Assembly (NCBI GenBank): GCA_964560145.1
Contig: CAZLKS010000014.1
Span: 1 to 17,458 of the forward strand
DNA from: JAHFLF01 sp964560145
GTDB lineage: Bacteria > Patescibacteriota > Minisyncoccia > UBA6257 > 1-14-0-10-44-23
DNA: 17,458 nt
Direction: 5' to 3'
The first letter of the stretch is position 1, and every line of letters begins with the position of its first letter. Below, one piece after another: positions 7,263 to 14,441 of this stretch. The notes under the pieces were generated by a model. That model was not told the origin of the DNA. It searched no databases and worked only from the letters and a program-made list of their open reading frames with translations. Made by a program: the position numbers and the translations under genes.

Positions 7263-7844
7263 ATGAGCATGCAAGAAACAATCGCGAGACTACAAGCAGG
7301 TGGTATCGGCATTGTACCGACTGATACATTATATGGACTCGTTGCTCGTGCGCTTGATGAAAATGCGGTTCAACGAGTGTATGCGACTAAAGGACGAGCA
7401 CCAGAAAAACCCTGCATAGTTCTGATTGCTGATATCGCAGACCTCTCTCTTTTCGGCATCACGATTGACCAGTTAACCAGCCAGCTGCTCGGTCGTCTCT
7501 GGCCTGGCCCTATTTCAATCGTGCTTCCTTGTGATAAACCAGAGCTCACTTATTTACACAGAGGTACAAAGACCTTGGCTTTTCGTCTGCCAGCTGATGA
7601 TGAATTTCGTGCTTTCTTGCGTGAGACTGGACCACTCATTGCACCGAGTGCAAATCCTGAAGGAAAATCGCCGGCCACAACTATTGCAGAAGCAAGAACA
7701 TATTTTGGCGAGATGGTGGACTCCTATCAGGAAGCAGGTATTTTAAGTGGCGCACCATCAACGCTCGTAACTATTGAAGAGGGTAAAATTCGCATTTTAC
7801 GAGAGGGAAGTGTTACTATTCCAGACGAAATCAGACTCTATTAA
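7263..7844 (+). CDS. tsaC: Sua5/YciO/TsaC family, threonylcarbamoyl-AMP synthase
   Basis: A 193-residue YrdC-fold protein. Members make L-threonylcarbamoyladenylate from threonine, bicarbonate and ATP for the t6A modification of ANN-decoding tRNAs. Visible motifs are PTDTLYGL (19-26), the basic KGRAPEKP (43-50), LWPGPISIVLP (79-89), the RLP step (108-110) and APSANPEGKSP (127-137). The length fits the single-domain TsaC/YciO type, without the extra Sua5 domain. The sequence alone does not fully separate TsaC from YciO paralogues. The gene lies 12 bases after the permease stop. It stops with TAA. Confidence 0.88.
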   Translation: MSMQETIARLQAGGIGIVPTDTLYGLVARALDENAVQRVYATKGRAPEKPCIVLIADIADLSLFGITIDQLTSQLLGRLWPGPISIVLPCDKPELTYLHRGTKTLAFRLPADDEFRAFLRETGPLIAPSANPEGKSPATTIAEARTYFGEMVDSYQEAGILSGAPSTLVTIEEGKIRILREGSVTIPDEIRLY

Positions 7845-7861
7845 TAACGATCTTTACGTTT

Positions 7862-7916
7862 ATGAAATCTGTTAAACAAAAACCAGTTGCAGTGTTCGAC
7901 ATTGACGGGACGATTT
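7862..7916 (+). repeat. Duplicated start of the HAD gene, left of the gap
   Basis: These 55 bases are identical to 8017-8071 and encode the same MKSVKQKPVAVFDIDGTI start. Their frame runs into the N block. I read this as one gene start present twice because two overlapping contig ends were not merged. After merging, the gene would start 17 bases after the tsaC stop. Confidence 0.9.
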
Positions 7917-8016
7917 NNNNNNNNNNNNNNNNNNNNNNNNNNNNNNNNNNNNNNNNNNNNNNNNNNNNNNNNNNNNNNNNNNNNNNNNNNNNNNNNNNNN
8001 NNNNNNNNNNNNNNNN
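7917..8016. other. Assembly gap of 100 N
   Basis: Exactly 100 N, flanked by the same 55 bases on both sides. The round number indicates a scaffolding placeholder rather than a measured distance. Confidence 0.98.
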
Positions 8017-8730
8017 ATGAAATCTGTTAAACAAAAACCAGTTGCAGTGTTCGACATTGACGGGACGATTTTTCGTAACTCACTTCTTATTGAATTGCAC
8101 TGGAAAATGGTACGGGTAGGGATTGTTCCTCGAGCTGCGATTGCACGTCTCGATAAAAAATACTGGCAGTGGGTGCGGCGCACGGGTAGCTACGACGATT
8201 ACTTGAAAGAAGTAATTGCAAACTTTGATGATTTTGTCACTGGCGTGCCAACAAAGACGGTGCAACAGCTCGCTCATCGTGTTGTAAAGATTCAGAGTAG
8301 TATCGTGTACCGGTACACAAGAGCACTCGTTGAGAAGTTGCGTAAGACACATCTCTTGGTTGCTGTTTCTGGTTCGCCGCAAATCGTCGTCGGTGAGTTT
8401 GCTCGGGCCTGGGGTTTTGATTATTACATCGGTACGCAACACAAAGTCCGTGATGGTAAATTCTTAGGCGAAAAGAGCTGGGTGGCTTCTGAAGACAAAG
8501 AGGAGTCACTGAAAAAACTTCAGGAACAGCACGGATTTAAAATCGGTCGAGGGTCAATTGGAATTGGTGATACTGAAAGCGATATCAAGATTTTCAAGCT
8601 CGTCGACATTCCTATTTGTTTTAATCCGACAGCGGGGCTTTATAAAATTGCAGCGAAAAAAGGGTGGTTGACGGTTATCGAGCGAAAGGACGTTATCTAT
8701 CATCTTAAGTCCGGCAAGGTAGTGCATTAA
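8017..8730 (+). CDS. HAD superfamily phosphatase, HAD-IB (SerB-like)
   Basis: A 237-residue haloacid-dehalogenase-type hydrolase. Motif I is DIDGT (13-17, nucleophile D13 and acid D15). Motif II is the serine in VSGS (117-120). A lysine-rich region near 161-167 can supply motif III. Motif IV is GDTESDI (184-190). The order and the alpha-helical cap between motifs I and II fit the HAD-IB subfamily, which includes phosphoserine phosphatase and related phospholipid or nucleotide phosphatases. The substrate is not determined. The gene sits between tsaC and a flavoprotein gene that starts four bases after its TAA stop, so co-transcription is likely. The same start also appears at 7862, left of the assembly gap. 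Confidence 0.88.
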   Translation: MKSVKQKPVAVFDIDGTIFRNSLLIELHWKMVRVGIVPRAAIARLDKKYWQWVRRTGSYDDYLKEVIANFDDFVTGVPTKTVQQLAHRVVKIQSSIVYRYTRALVEKLRKTHLLVAVSGSPQIVVGEFARAWGFDYYIGTQHKVRDGKFLGEKSWVASEDKEESLKKLQEQHGFKIGRGSIGIGDTESDIKIFKLVDIPICFNPTAGLYKIAAKKGWLTVIERKDVIYHLKSGKVVH

Positions 8731-8734
8731 CTAC

Positions 8735-9607
8735 ATGCAGAATGAATTCGACGTCATCGTGATTGGTGCTGGTCCGGCAGCTTTTTCGGCGGCGACTTTT
8801 TTAGCGCGGGCAAATGTAAAAACGCTTGTTATTGGCGACTCAGCTCAAAGCGGACTCATGGATGCTGCCGAGGTTTGGAACTATCCGGGGTTTCCGAAGG
8901 GGATTTCGGGCCGCGAATTACTTGAATCCATGTGTGAACAAGCGGTGAGTCAGGGTGCGACTTTTTTGTCGGGCGAGGTGACGCACGCTCAACAAAAATC
9001 AGGAGGGTTTCTTGTTCGAACAGCAAAGCGAGAAGAATTCAACGCTACGCGACTCGTGCTTGCACACGGTGCCAACTTCATTAAAACGAATCTTCCGGGT
9101 GAGCGGGAGCTTGTCGGTAAAAGCGTTCACTACTGCGCTCTCTGTGACGGTCCGCTCTATAAAGGAAAGGAGGTTGTTGTACTCGGTAGTGGTAATCTGG
9201 CCGCCGAAGAGGCACTACAGTTAAGCGCGATGGGTGTTACCGTGCGAAAGATTTTGACACAATCGAGTACGTCCCACATCTCGCAGCAGTATCAAGCGGC
9301 GCTGGCGAAGTGTGGCATTGTTGTAGAAGTTGGCAGAGCGGAAAGGCTCGACCAAGGTGAGGTATTTTTTATCGCTCTTGGCGTTGCCTCGTCATCAACA
9401 TTCGCACAGAAGCTTGGGCTGGAGATGAACGGCAATTTTTTGAAGGCTGATGCATATGGCCGAACTAACATCGAGGGCGTTTGGGTTGCCGGGCTGGCTC
9501 GAGGCGGCGTAAATCAAGTGGCGAAGTCGGTCGGTGAGGGTTCGATAGTCGCTGTTGATATAATAAAAGCAGCTAAAGATTTGCCGCAATATTTAGATCA
9601 TACATAA
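8735..9607 (+). CDS. Thioredoxin-reductase-like FAD/NAD(P) oxidoreductase
   Basis: A 290-residue two-domain flavoprotein resembling thioredoxin reductase, which uses NADPH to reduce a thioredoxin disulfide. The FAD-binding start IVIGAGPAAFSAA (8-20) is present. The redox pair is CALC (134-137) in HYCALCDGP, comparable to the family's CATCDG. The second nucleotide site is VLGSGNLAAEEA (149-160). Oddities: the protein is somewhat shorter than the usual 300-320 residues, and near the C-terminus the expected AGD step reads AGL (VWVAGLARGG), losing the conserved acidic residue that normally contacts FAD. It starts four bases after the HAD gene and stops with TAA. It may be a divergent reductase for a thioredoxin or glutaredoxin. 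Confidence 0.85.
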   Translation: MQNEFDVIVIGAGPAAFSAATFLARANVKTLVIGDSAQSGLMDAAEVWNYPGFPKGISGRELLESMCEQAVSQGATFLSGEVTHAQQKSGGFLVRTAKREEFNATRLVLAHGANFIKTNLPGERELVGKSVHYCALCDGPLYKGKEVVVLGSGNLAAEEALQLSAMGVTVRKILTQSSTSHISQQYQAALAKCGIVVEVGRAERLDQGEVFFIALGVASSSTFAQKLGLEMNGNFLKADAYGRTNIEGVWVAGLARGGVNQVAKSVGEGSIVAVDIIKAAKDLPQYLDHT

Positions 9608-9692
9608 CGGACACAAGAAAAACCATGAAAACCATGCGGGACAGAACTCTGAGTGGTAGAATTCTATAACTTACGTTAATCACTTTTATTCT

Positions 9693-10238
9693 ATGATTGT
9701 CGTTTTTACTGGCAACGGAAAAGGAAAAACAACTGCTTCGCTCGGAGCAGCTCTTCGTGCTATCGGACGCGGACAAAAGGTTTTAATGGTTCAATTCATC
9801 AAGGGTCCATGGCAAAGCGGGGAGGACTTTTCAACTGAACTTCTATCGGAAATCAATGTTGCGGAGAGCAAAATCGGTAAGGGAGGGATAACGTTTAAAA
9901 AGATGGGACTTGGTTTTGTTGGTATCCTTGGCGACCAACTGCCGTTTGAGGAGCACGTTGGCGCAGCTCAAAAAGCGTTGGCTTATATAAAGGAAGAGTT
10001 GCCAAAGTTTGATATGGTGATAATGGATGAGGTCAATGTGGCGGTTTCCTTGAAGCTTGTTTCTACTGCTGAAGTGCTCGAGCTCCTACGCACTATTCCG
10101 CCTGAGAAAATTGTAGTAGTAACAGGACGTGATGCTCCCGCTGAATTCATTGAGGTTGCGGACCTGGTGACCGAGATGAGAGAAGTAAAGCATCCTTTTG
10201 CGAGTGGTAGGCTCGGCAAATTAAATGTAGAGTTTTAA
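9693..10238 (+). CDS. cobO: Cob(I)alamin adenosyltransferase, CobA/BtuR type
   Basis: A 181-residue ATP-dependent corrinoid adenosyltransferase, which transfers the adenosyl group of ATP to cobalt. The P-loop TGNGKGKTT lies at 6-14, followed by ALRAIGRGQKVLMVQFIKG. Further family motifs are DMVIMDEVNVAVSL, VVVTGRDAPAEFIEVADLVTEM and KHPFASG. The length is typical of the family. No other cobalamin gene is in the window, so the role may be salvage or be non-canonical. No Shine-Dalgarno site is seen. A TATAAC lies at 9665-9670 but without a clear -35. The M50 peptidase gene starts one base after the stop, suggesting translational coupling. Confidence 0.92.
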   Translation: MIVVFTGNGKGKTTASLGAALRAIGRGQKVLMVQFIKGPWQSGEDFSTELLSEINVAESKIGKGGITFKKMGLGFVGILGDQLPFEEHVGAAQKALAYIKEELPKFDMVIMDEVNVAVSLKLVSTAEVLELLRTIPPEKIVVVTGRDAPAEFIEVADLVTEMREVKHPFASGRLGKLNVEF

Positions 10239-10239
10239 T

Positions 10240-10875
10240 ATGAATATAATCACGATATTTTATGTTGTTGTCCTCGTCTTTTCGGTGATTATCCATGAAA
10301 TCTCTCATGGATATATCGCATTAATGCTTGGCGATACGACGGCAAAGGATGCAGGACGACTCACGCTCAACCCGCTTGCTCACATCGATTTGTTCGGTAC
10401 CATTCTGTTTCCGTTAATTTTGGCACTTTCTGGTGCGCCGGTGTTTGGGTGGGCGAAACCGGTTCCTTACGACTCACGTTTTCTGAAGAATCCCAAGCGG
10501 GCGAGCGGACTTATTGCGATTGCCGGACCAGCAAGTAATCTTTTGTTGGCAATTATTTTTGCACTCTTCACTCGAGTACTTATCGGCATCGGCTTAGAAA
10601 CGGAGATGATGGCCAAGCTCTATTTCGCCTTCTATCTCATTATTCAGGTCAACGTCGCACTGGCAATCTTTAATTTGTTGCCAATTGCTCCGCTGGATGG
10701 GTCAGGAGTTCTCTTCTCTGTCTTACCTCGCTCATTTGAGCCGGTAGAGGTATTTCTTCGACGCTACGGTTTTATTATTTTACTGATGCTTATCCTCTCG
10801 GGCGTGAACTTCCTAAACCCGATTATCACGAATATTCATGCGTTTTTGGTTGGCCCGCTGGCTCCAGGTATTTAA
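10240..10875 (+). CDS. M50 family (site-2 protease-like) membrane metallopeptidase
   Basis: A 211-residue integral membrane zinc peptidase of the small M50 type without a PDZ domain. The HEISH zinc motif (19-23) sits in the first transmembrane helix. The GRLTLNPLAHIDLFGTILFP block (39-58) is typical of this subfamily, as is GWAKPVPY (70-77). The third zinc ligand is in NLLPIAPLDGSG (145-156), with Asp153. Hydrophobic segments cover most of the protein. Members cleave substrates within the membrane; the substrate here is unknown. It starts one base after the adenosyltransferase stop. It stops with TAA. Confidence 0.92.
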   Translation: MNIITIFYVVVLVFSVIIHEISHGYIALMLGDTTAKDAGRLTLNPLAHIDLFGTILFPLILALSGAPVFGWAKPVPYDSRFLKNPKRASGLIAIAGPASNLLLAIIFALFTRVLIGIGLETEMMAKLYFAFYLIIQVNVALAIFNLLPIAPLDGSGVLFSVLPRSFEPVEVFLRRYGFIILLMLILSGVNFLNPIITNIHAFLVGPLAPGI

Positions 10876-10895
10876 TCGAAAGATCAGAATGCCAG

Positions 10896-10966
10896 GGGGC
10901 CCATTGACTTGCCCATAGTGAGTACTTGAGCCCTGAGTGCTCGTCTTGGGTAGGGCGATGGGTCCC
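10896..10966 (+). ncRNA. Candidate structured RNA, long three-helix hairpin
   Basis: Three stacked helices can form. The outer one is ggggcccat (10896-10904) with atgggtccc (10958-10966), one G-U. The middle one is tgccca (10910-10915) with tgggta (10947-10952). The apical one is gagtact (10920-10926) with agtgctc (10936-10942) around a nine-base loop. No known RNA family was recognised; it lacks the signal-recognition-particle, RNase P and tmRNA signatures. It starts 20 bases after the M50 stop and lies upstream of the terminator at 11028, so it could be a 3' UTR element, an independent small RNA or a leader. Confidence 0.5.
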
Positions 10967-11027
10967 AGGTGGAAAAGATGACTAAGCCTCATTGACAGTG
11001 GCCCATGATTCGTATTACTCTATATCC

Positions 11028-11057
11028 AATCCCAACGAGGGATTTTTGTGTTCTTTT
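11028..11057 (+). terminator. Intrinsic terminator upstream of the str cluster
   Basis: aatccc (11028-11033), loop aacga, gggatt (11039-11044), followed by a T-rich run. It would end the M50 transcript or the candidate structured RNA. Confidence 0.65.
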
Positions 11058-11060
11058 GCG

Positions 11061-11081
11061 ATGCGGATTAGATCCCCGCAT
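11061..11081 (+). other. Small hairpin in the rpsL leader region
   Basis: atgcgg (11061-11066) pairs with ccgcat (11076-11081). It lies between the terminator and the boxA-like hairpin; no T run follows. Its role is unknown. Confidence 0.35.
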
Positions 11082-11115
11082 GTCATGCTGACAGTAAAAG
11101 GCGCTCAATCAGTTT

Positions 11116-11148
11116 CTAGTTTTCAGACAGTTCTTTATTGAAAACTGG
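11116..11148 (+). promoter_or_regulatory. Hairpin with a boxA-like antitermination motif
   Basis: agttttca (11118-11125) is the exact reverse complement of tgaaaact (11139-11146), extendable to ten pairs. Across the loop and right arm the sequence reads GTTCTTTATTGAAAACT, similar to the boxA of low-GC rRNA leaders. It may be a binding site for NusB and S10 in the leader of the ribosomal protein operon. This is inference from resemblance. Confidence 0.35.
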
Positions 11149-11180
11149 AAATTCAATATATCGTAATTAATTGAACTTAA

Positions 11181-11603
11181 ATGCCAACAATCCGACAACT
11201 CGTCAAAAAAGGACGTCAGCCACTGGCAACTAAATCAAAGACGCCAGCAATGCAGCGTTACTTTAACTATATTCTCAACAAGCCAAAGCAGATTCCGTCT
11301 CCATTTAAGCGCGGCGTTTGCGTGAAGGTCTTTACTACGACTCCTAAGAAACCAAACTCTGCTATCCGTAAGGTCGCTCGTGTTCGTTTAACAAACGGCA
11401 TGGAAGTCACCGCCTACATCCCGGGTGAGGGTCACAACTTGCAGGAACACTCCGTGGTTGTTATTCGCGGTGGTCGTGTGAAAGACTTGCCAGGTGTTCG
11501 TTACCACATCGTCCGCGGCGTGCTTGACACTGCCGGTATCGAGGGACGTAAGCAGCAGCGTTCAGCTTATGGTGCCAAGCGCCCGAAGGCTTCAACCGCT
11601 TAA
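11181..11603 (+). CDS. rpsL: 30S ribosomal protein S12
   Basis: A 140-residue S12, the decoding-centre protein. The core motifs are intact: TTTPKKPNSAIRKVARVRLTN (about 52-72, PKKPNSA at 55-61), GEGHNLQEHSVVVIRGGRV (about 82-100) and KDLPGVRYHIVRG. The lysines whose changes cause streptomycin resistance are wild type. It is longer than the ~124-residue E. coli protein mainly because of an insert near 25-41 (QRYFNYILNKPKQIPSP) between the N-terminal tail and the KRGVC strand. The leader is AT-rich with AATTAATT eight bases before the ATG and no Shine-Dalgarno site. It is the first gene of the str cluster. Confidence 0.98.
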   Translation: MPTIRQLVKKGRQPLATKSKTPAMQRYFNYILNKPKQIPSPFKRGVCVKVFTTTPKKPNSAIRKVARVRLTNGMEVTAYIPGEGHNLQEHSVVVIRGGRVKDLPGVRYHIVRGVLDTAGIEGRKQQRSAYGAKRPKASTA

Positions 11604-11623
11604 TAATCTGAATATTTAATCCT

Positions 11624-12091
11624 ATGCGTAAAAAGCGAAATTATAAGCGCGAACACAAGCCAGACTTGCGCTTCAACAATGTATCTATCGGCCGTTTCAT
11701 CAATTGTTTAATGTGGGATGGTAAAAAGTCTGTCGCCGAGAAGGTTGTCTACGACGCCTTTGATGCGATTAAAGAACAGACGAAAGAAGACCCTCTCGCG
11801 GTATTCACGAAAGCCTTCGAAAACGTTGCTCCGCTCGTTGAGGTTTCGAGTAAGCGCGTCGGTGGTGCTAACTACCAGGTTCCTCGCGAAGTTCGCCCTG
11901 ACCGCAAGTTCCTTTTGGCGACTCGCTGGCTCATTGGTGCTGCTCGTGCCAAAAAGGGTAAGGATATGTCTAAGCGTCTCGCTGAAGAGATAATTTTGGC
12001 CAGCAAGAACGAAGGTAACGCTATCAAGAAGAAGCAGGATGTTCATCGTATGGCTGAGGCCAACCGTGCTTTCGCTCACTTCTCGTGGTAA
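11624..12091 (+). CDS. rpsG: 30S ribosomal protein S7
   Basis: A 155-residue S7, the primary 16S rRNA 3'-domain binder of the small subunit. Recognisable blocks are the N-terminal MRKKRNYKREHKPDLRFNN, KFINxLM-like RFINCLMWDGKKSVAEKVVYDA, VAPLVEVSSKRVGGANYQVP and the helical RKFLLATRWLIGAARAK. The C-terminus VHRMAEANRAFAHFSW is typical. It starts 20 bases after rpsL and stops with TAA. Confidence 0.98.
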   Translation: MRKKRNYKREHKPDLRFNNVSIGRFINCLMWDGKKSVAEKVVYDAFDAIKEQTKEDPLAVFTKAFENVAPLVEVSSKRVGGANYQVPREVRPDRKFLLATRWLIGAARAKKGKDMSKRLAEEIILASKNEGNAIKKKQDVHRMAEANRAFAHFSW

Positions 12092-12099
12092 TCAAACAG

Positions 12100-12132
12100 C
12101 TAAAAATCCAGCCGGCGGGCTCGGATTTTTAG
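12100..12132 (+). terminator. Strong hairpin between rpsG and fusA, attenuator or terminator
   Basis: ctaaaaatcc (12100-12109) pairs perfectly with ggatttttag (12123-12132), enclosing agcc/ggct with a ggcg loop. The T run forms part of the stem. It could reduce read-through into fusA or act as an RNA-processing or protein-binding site within the operon. Confidence 0.6.
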
Positions 12133-12170
12133 TTCTAGTAGTCAGTTATTAATTAACAATATATTAACGT

Positions 12171-14291
12171 ATGTCTAGGCAGTATCCACTTGAAAGAACT
12201 CGTAACTTCGGAATCGTCGCTCACATTGATGCAGGAAAAACCACGACCTCTGAGCGTGTGTTGTTCTACACCGGTGTGTCCCACAAGATTGGTGAGGTGC
12301 ACGAGGGTGATACTGTTATGGACTGGATGGAGCAGGAAAGAGAGCGTGGTATTACGATTACCTCCGCCGCTACGACTGCTTTTTGGGTGCCAACGTACGT
12401 TTCCGCCGAAACAAAAAAGGCACACAAAGACGAGAACACCTATCGTTTCAACCTTATTGACACTCCGGGACACATCGACTTTACCGTTGAGGTGAAGCGT
12501 TCGCTGCGCGTTCTTGACGGTGCGGTTGTTGTTTTCGACGGCGTTTCTGGTGTTGAGCCACAGTCAGAGACCAACTGGCGTTATGCTGATGAATACAACG
12601 TTCCACGTATCTGCTTCATCAACAAACTCGATCGCATGGGTGCAAGCTTTGAAAAGAGTTTGCAGTCTATCGTCGACAGGTTGAACCCAAATGCTATTGC
12701 CGCTCAGCTTCCGATTGGTAGCGAAGCCGGCTTCAGTGGCCTCATCGATCTTTTGACTGAAAAGGCTTACGCATTTGAAGGCGATAAGGGTGAGAATATT
12801 AAAGAAATTCCAATTCCAGCCGATATGGCGGATGAGGTAAAAAAGCGTCACCATGAGCTCGTTGAGAAAATCGTTGAGAACGATGACGCACTCATGTCTA
12901 GCTACTTGGAGGGCAAGGTCCCATCATTGGCTGAATTGAAGCGTGTTTTGCGTAAAGCAGTGCTCGCAGTGAAAATCATCCCCGTATACACCGGCTCTGC
13001 ACTTAAGAACAAAGGCGTGCAGTTTGTTTTGGACGCCGTTGTTGATTACTTGCCGAGTCCGCTCGATTTGCCGCCCGTAAAAGGTATCGACCCAAAGACG
13101 AACACCGAAATCACGCGTAAGCCATCTGACGAAGAGCCGTTTACCGCCCTTGCTTTTAAAATCATGACCGATCCTTTCGTTGGATCGTTGACCTTCTTCC
13201 GTGTCTATGCCGGTAAGTTGAAGCGTGGTAGTTACGTTTATAACTCGACAAAGGGTGAGATGGAACGCGTCGGACGTATTCTGCGTATGCATGCGAACGA
13301 GCGCGAAGAAATCGAAGAAATCAACGCTGGTGACATTGGTGCACTCGTTGGCATGAAAGACACGACGACCGGTGATACGCTTTGTAACGAAGAGACCGCC
13401 GTCGTACTCGAAAAGATATCCTTCCCTGAGCCAGTTATTTCTATCCGCGTTGAACCAAAGACTAAGGCCGACCAGGAAAAGATGGGTATGGCTCTTCGCC
13501 GTCTTGCTGATGAAGATCCAACCTTCCGTGTTAGCGGCAATGCCGAAACCGGTGAAACCATCATCGCTGGTATGGGTGAACTCCACCTCGAAGTTTTGGT
13601 TGAGCGTATGCGTCGTGAGTTTGGCGTAGAAACAACGACTGGCCGTCCGCAGGTTGCTTACCGTGAAACGATTACTAAGAATGTTGAAGCAGAAGGTAAG
13701 TACATTAAGCAGTCTGGAGGTCGTGGTCAGTATGGTCACGTTCGCATTCGTCTTGAGCCGCTCGAGCGCGGTAAGGGCTTCGAGTTCGTTAATGAAATTA
13801 AAGGTGGTTCAATTCCGAAAGAATTTATCGCTCCAGTTGAAAAGGGAACCGAAGAAGCTCTCACTCGTGGTATCCAGGCTGGTTACCGTGTTATCGATGT
13901 ACGAGTTACGCTCTACGATGGTAGTTACCACGAAGTCGACTCTTCGGAAGCCGCTTTCAAAATCGCTGCTTCGATGGCCTTCCAAGACGGTTGTAAGCAA
14001 GCCGGCCCTGTTATCCTTGAGCCGATAATGAAGGTGCAGGTTATTGTTCCGACTGAGTACATGGGTGACATCACGGGTGACTTGAGTTCTAAGCGTGGTC
14101 GCATCGAAGGAATGGGCGACCGACCGATGGTTAAAGTCATCGATGCCTTTGTGCCACTTTCGGAAATGTTCGGATATGCAACGCGTCTTCGCTCACTTAC
14201 TCAAGGTCGCGGTAACTTCACGATGGAATTCCACGCATACGAGCCGGCACCATCGAATGTTACGAAAGAAATCATTGAAGGTAAGAAATAG
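12171..14291 (+). CDS. fusA: Elongation factor G
   Basis: A 706-residue translocation GTPase. The G domain shows AHIDAGKTTT (17-26), RGITIT (59-64), DTPGHIDFT (97-105) and NKLDRMGA (151-158). A short insert (about 74-90, PTYVSAETKKAHKDENT) lies between switch I and the DTPG strand. Domains II to V follow (PFTALAFKIMTDPFVG, GMGELHLEVLVERMRREF, GGRGQYGHVRIR, ILEPIMKVQVIVP, GRGNFTMEFHAYEPAP). The length is normal. The AT-rich leader has ATTAATTAA and a TATATT close to the ATG, with no Shine-Dalgarno site. It stops with TAG. Confidence 0.98.
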   Translation: MSRQYPLERTRNFGIVAHIDAGKTTTSERVLFYTGVSHKIGEVHEGDTVMDWMEQERERGITITSAATTAFWVPTYVSAETKKAHKDENTYRFNLIDTPGHIDFTVEVKRSLRVLDGAVVVFDGVSGVEPQSETNWRYADEYNVPRICFINKLDRMGASFEKSLQSIVDRLNPNAIAAQLPIGSEAGFSGLIDLLTEKAYAFEGDKGENIKEIPIPADMADEVKKRHHELVEKIVENDDALMSSYLEGKVPSLAELKRVLRKAVLAVKIIPVYTGSALKNKGVQFVLDAVVDYLPSPLDLPPVKGIDPKTNTEITRKPSDEEPFTALAFKIMTDPFVGSLTFFRVYAGKLKRGSYVYNSTKGEMERVGRILRMHANEREEIEEINAGDIGALVGMKDTTTGDTLCNEETAVVLEKISFPEPVISIRVEPKTKADQEKMGMALRRLADEDPTFRVSGNAETGETIIAGMGELHLEVLVERMRREFGVETTTGRPQVAYRETITKNVEAEGKYIKQSGGRGQYGHVRIRLEPLERGKGFEFVNEIKGGSIPKEFIAPVEKGTEEALTRGIQAGYRVIDVRVTLYDGSYHEVDSSEAAFKIAASMAFQDGCKQAGPVILEPIMKVQVIVPTEYMGDITGDLSSKRGRIEGMGDRPMVKVIDAFVPLSEMFGYATRLRSLTQGRGNFTMEFHAYEPAPSNVTKEIIEGKK

Positions 14292-14298
14292 GATTAAT

Positions 14299-14354
14299 CG
14301 CTACGCCCGAATCGTTCTCTTTGGTACTTTCGTGCACTTTAGTATTTCGTAGCG
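14299..14354. repeat. Inverted-repeat element between fusA and tuf
   Basis: cgctacg (14299-14305) pairs with cgtagcg (14348-14354). The right half (cactttagtatttcgtag) closely matches 379-395 beside yggU, indicating a second member of the same dispersed element. It lies just upstream of the tuf promoter. Confidence 0.6.
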
Positions 14355-14362
14355 GATGCGCA

Positions 14363-14390
14363 TTGACAAACGATAAGGATTTGCTAAAAT
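14363..14390 (+). promoter_or_regulatory. Strong promoter for tuf-rpsJ
   Basis: TTGACA (14363-14368), a 16-bp spacer and TAAAAT (14385-14390), near-consensus for the housekeeping sigma factor. It leaves an AT-rich leader of about 45 bases before tuf. Confidence 0.8.
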
Positions 14391-14441
14391 AATCGAATTA
14401 TATACGTACTCAATTAATAATTAATTTAAAAGAATAATTAT

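Noticed and set aside
10890..11050. 6S, SRP, RNase P or tmRNA gene in the str upstream region
   Set aside because: None of the conserved cores of these RNAs is visible; only an unassigned structured element can be supported.
12924..13739. A 271-residue minus-strand frame opposite fusA
   Set aside because: It lies wholly inside the clearly conserved EF-G gene and has no family resemblance or ribosome binding site.
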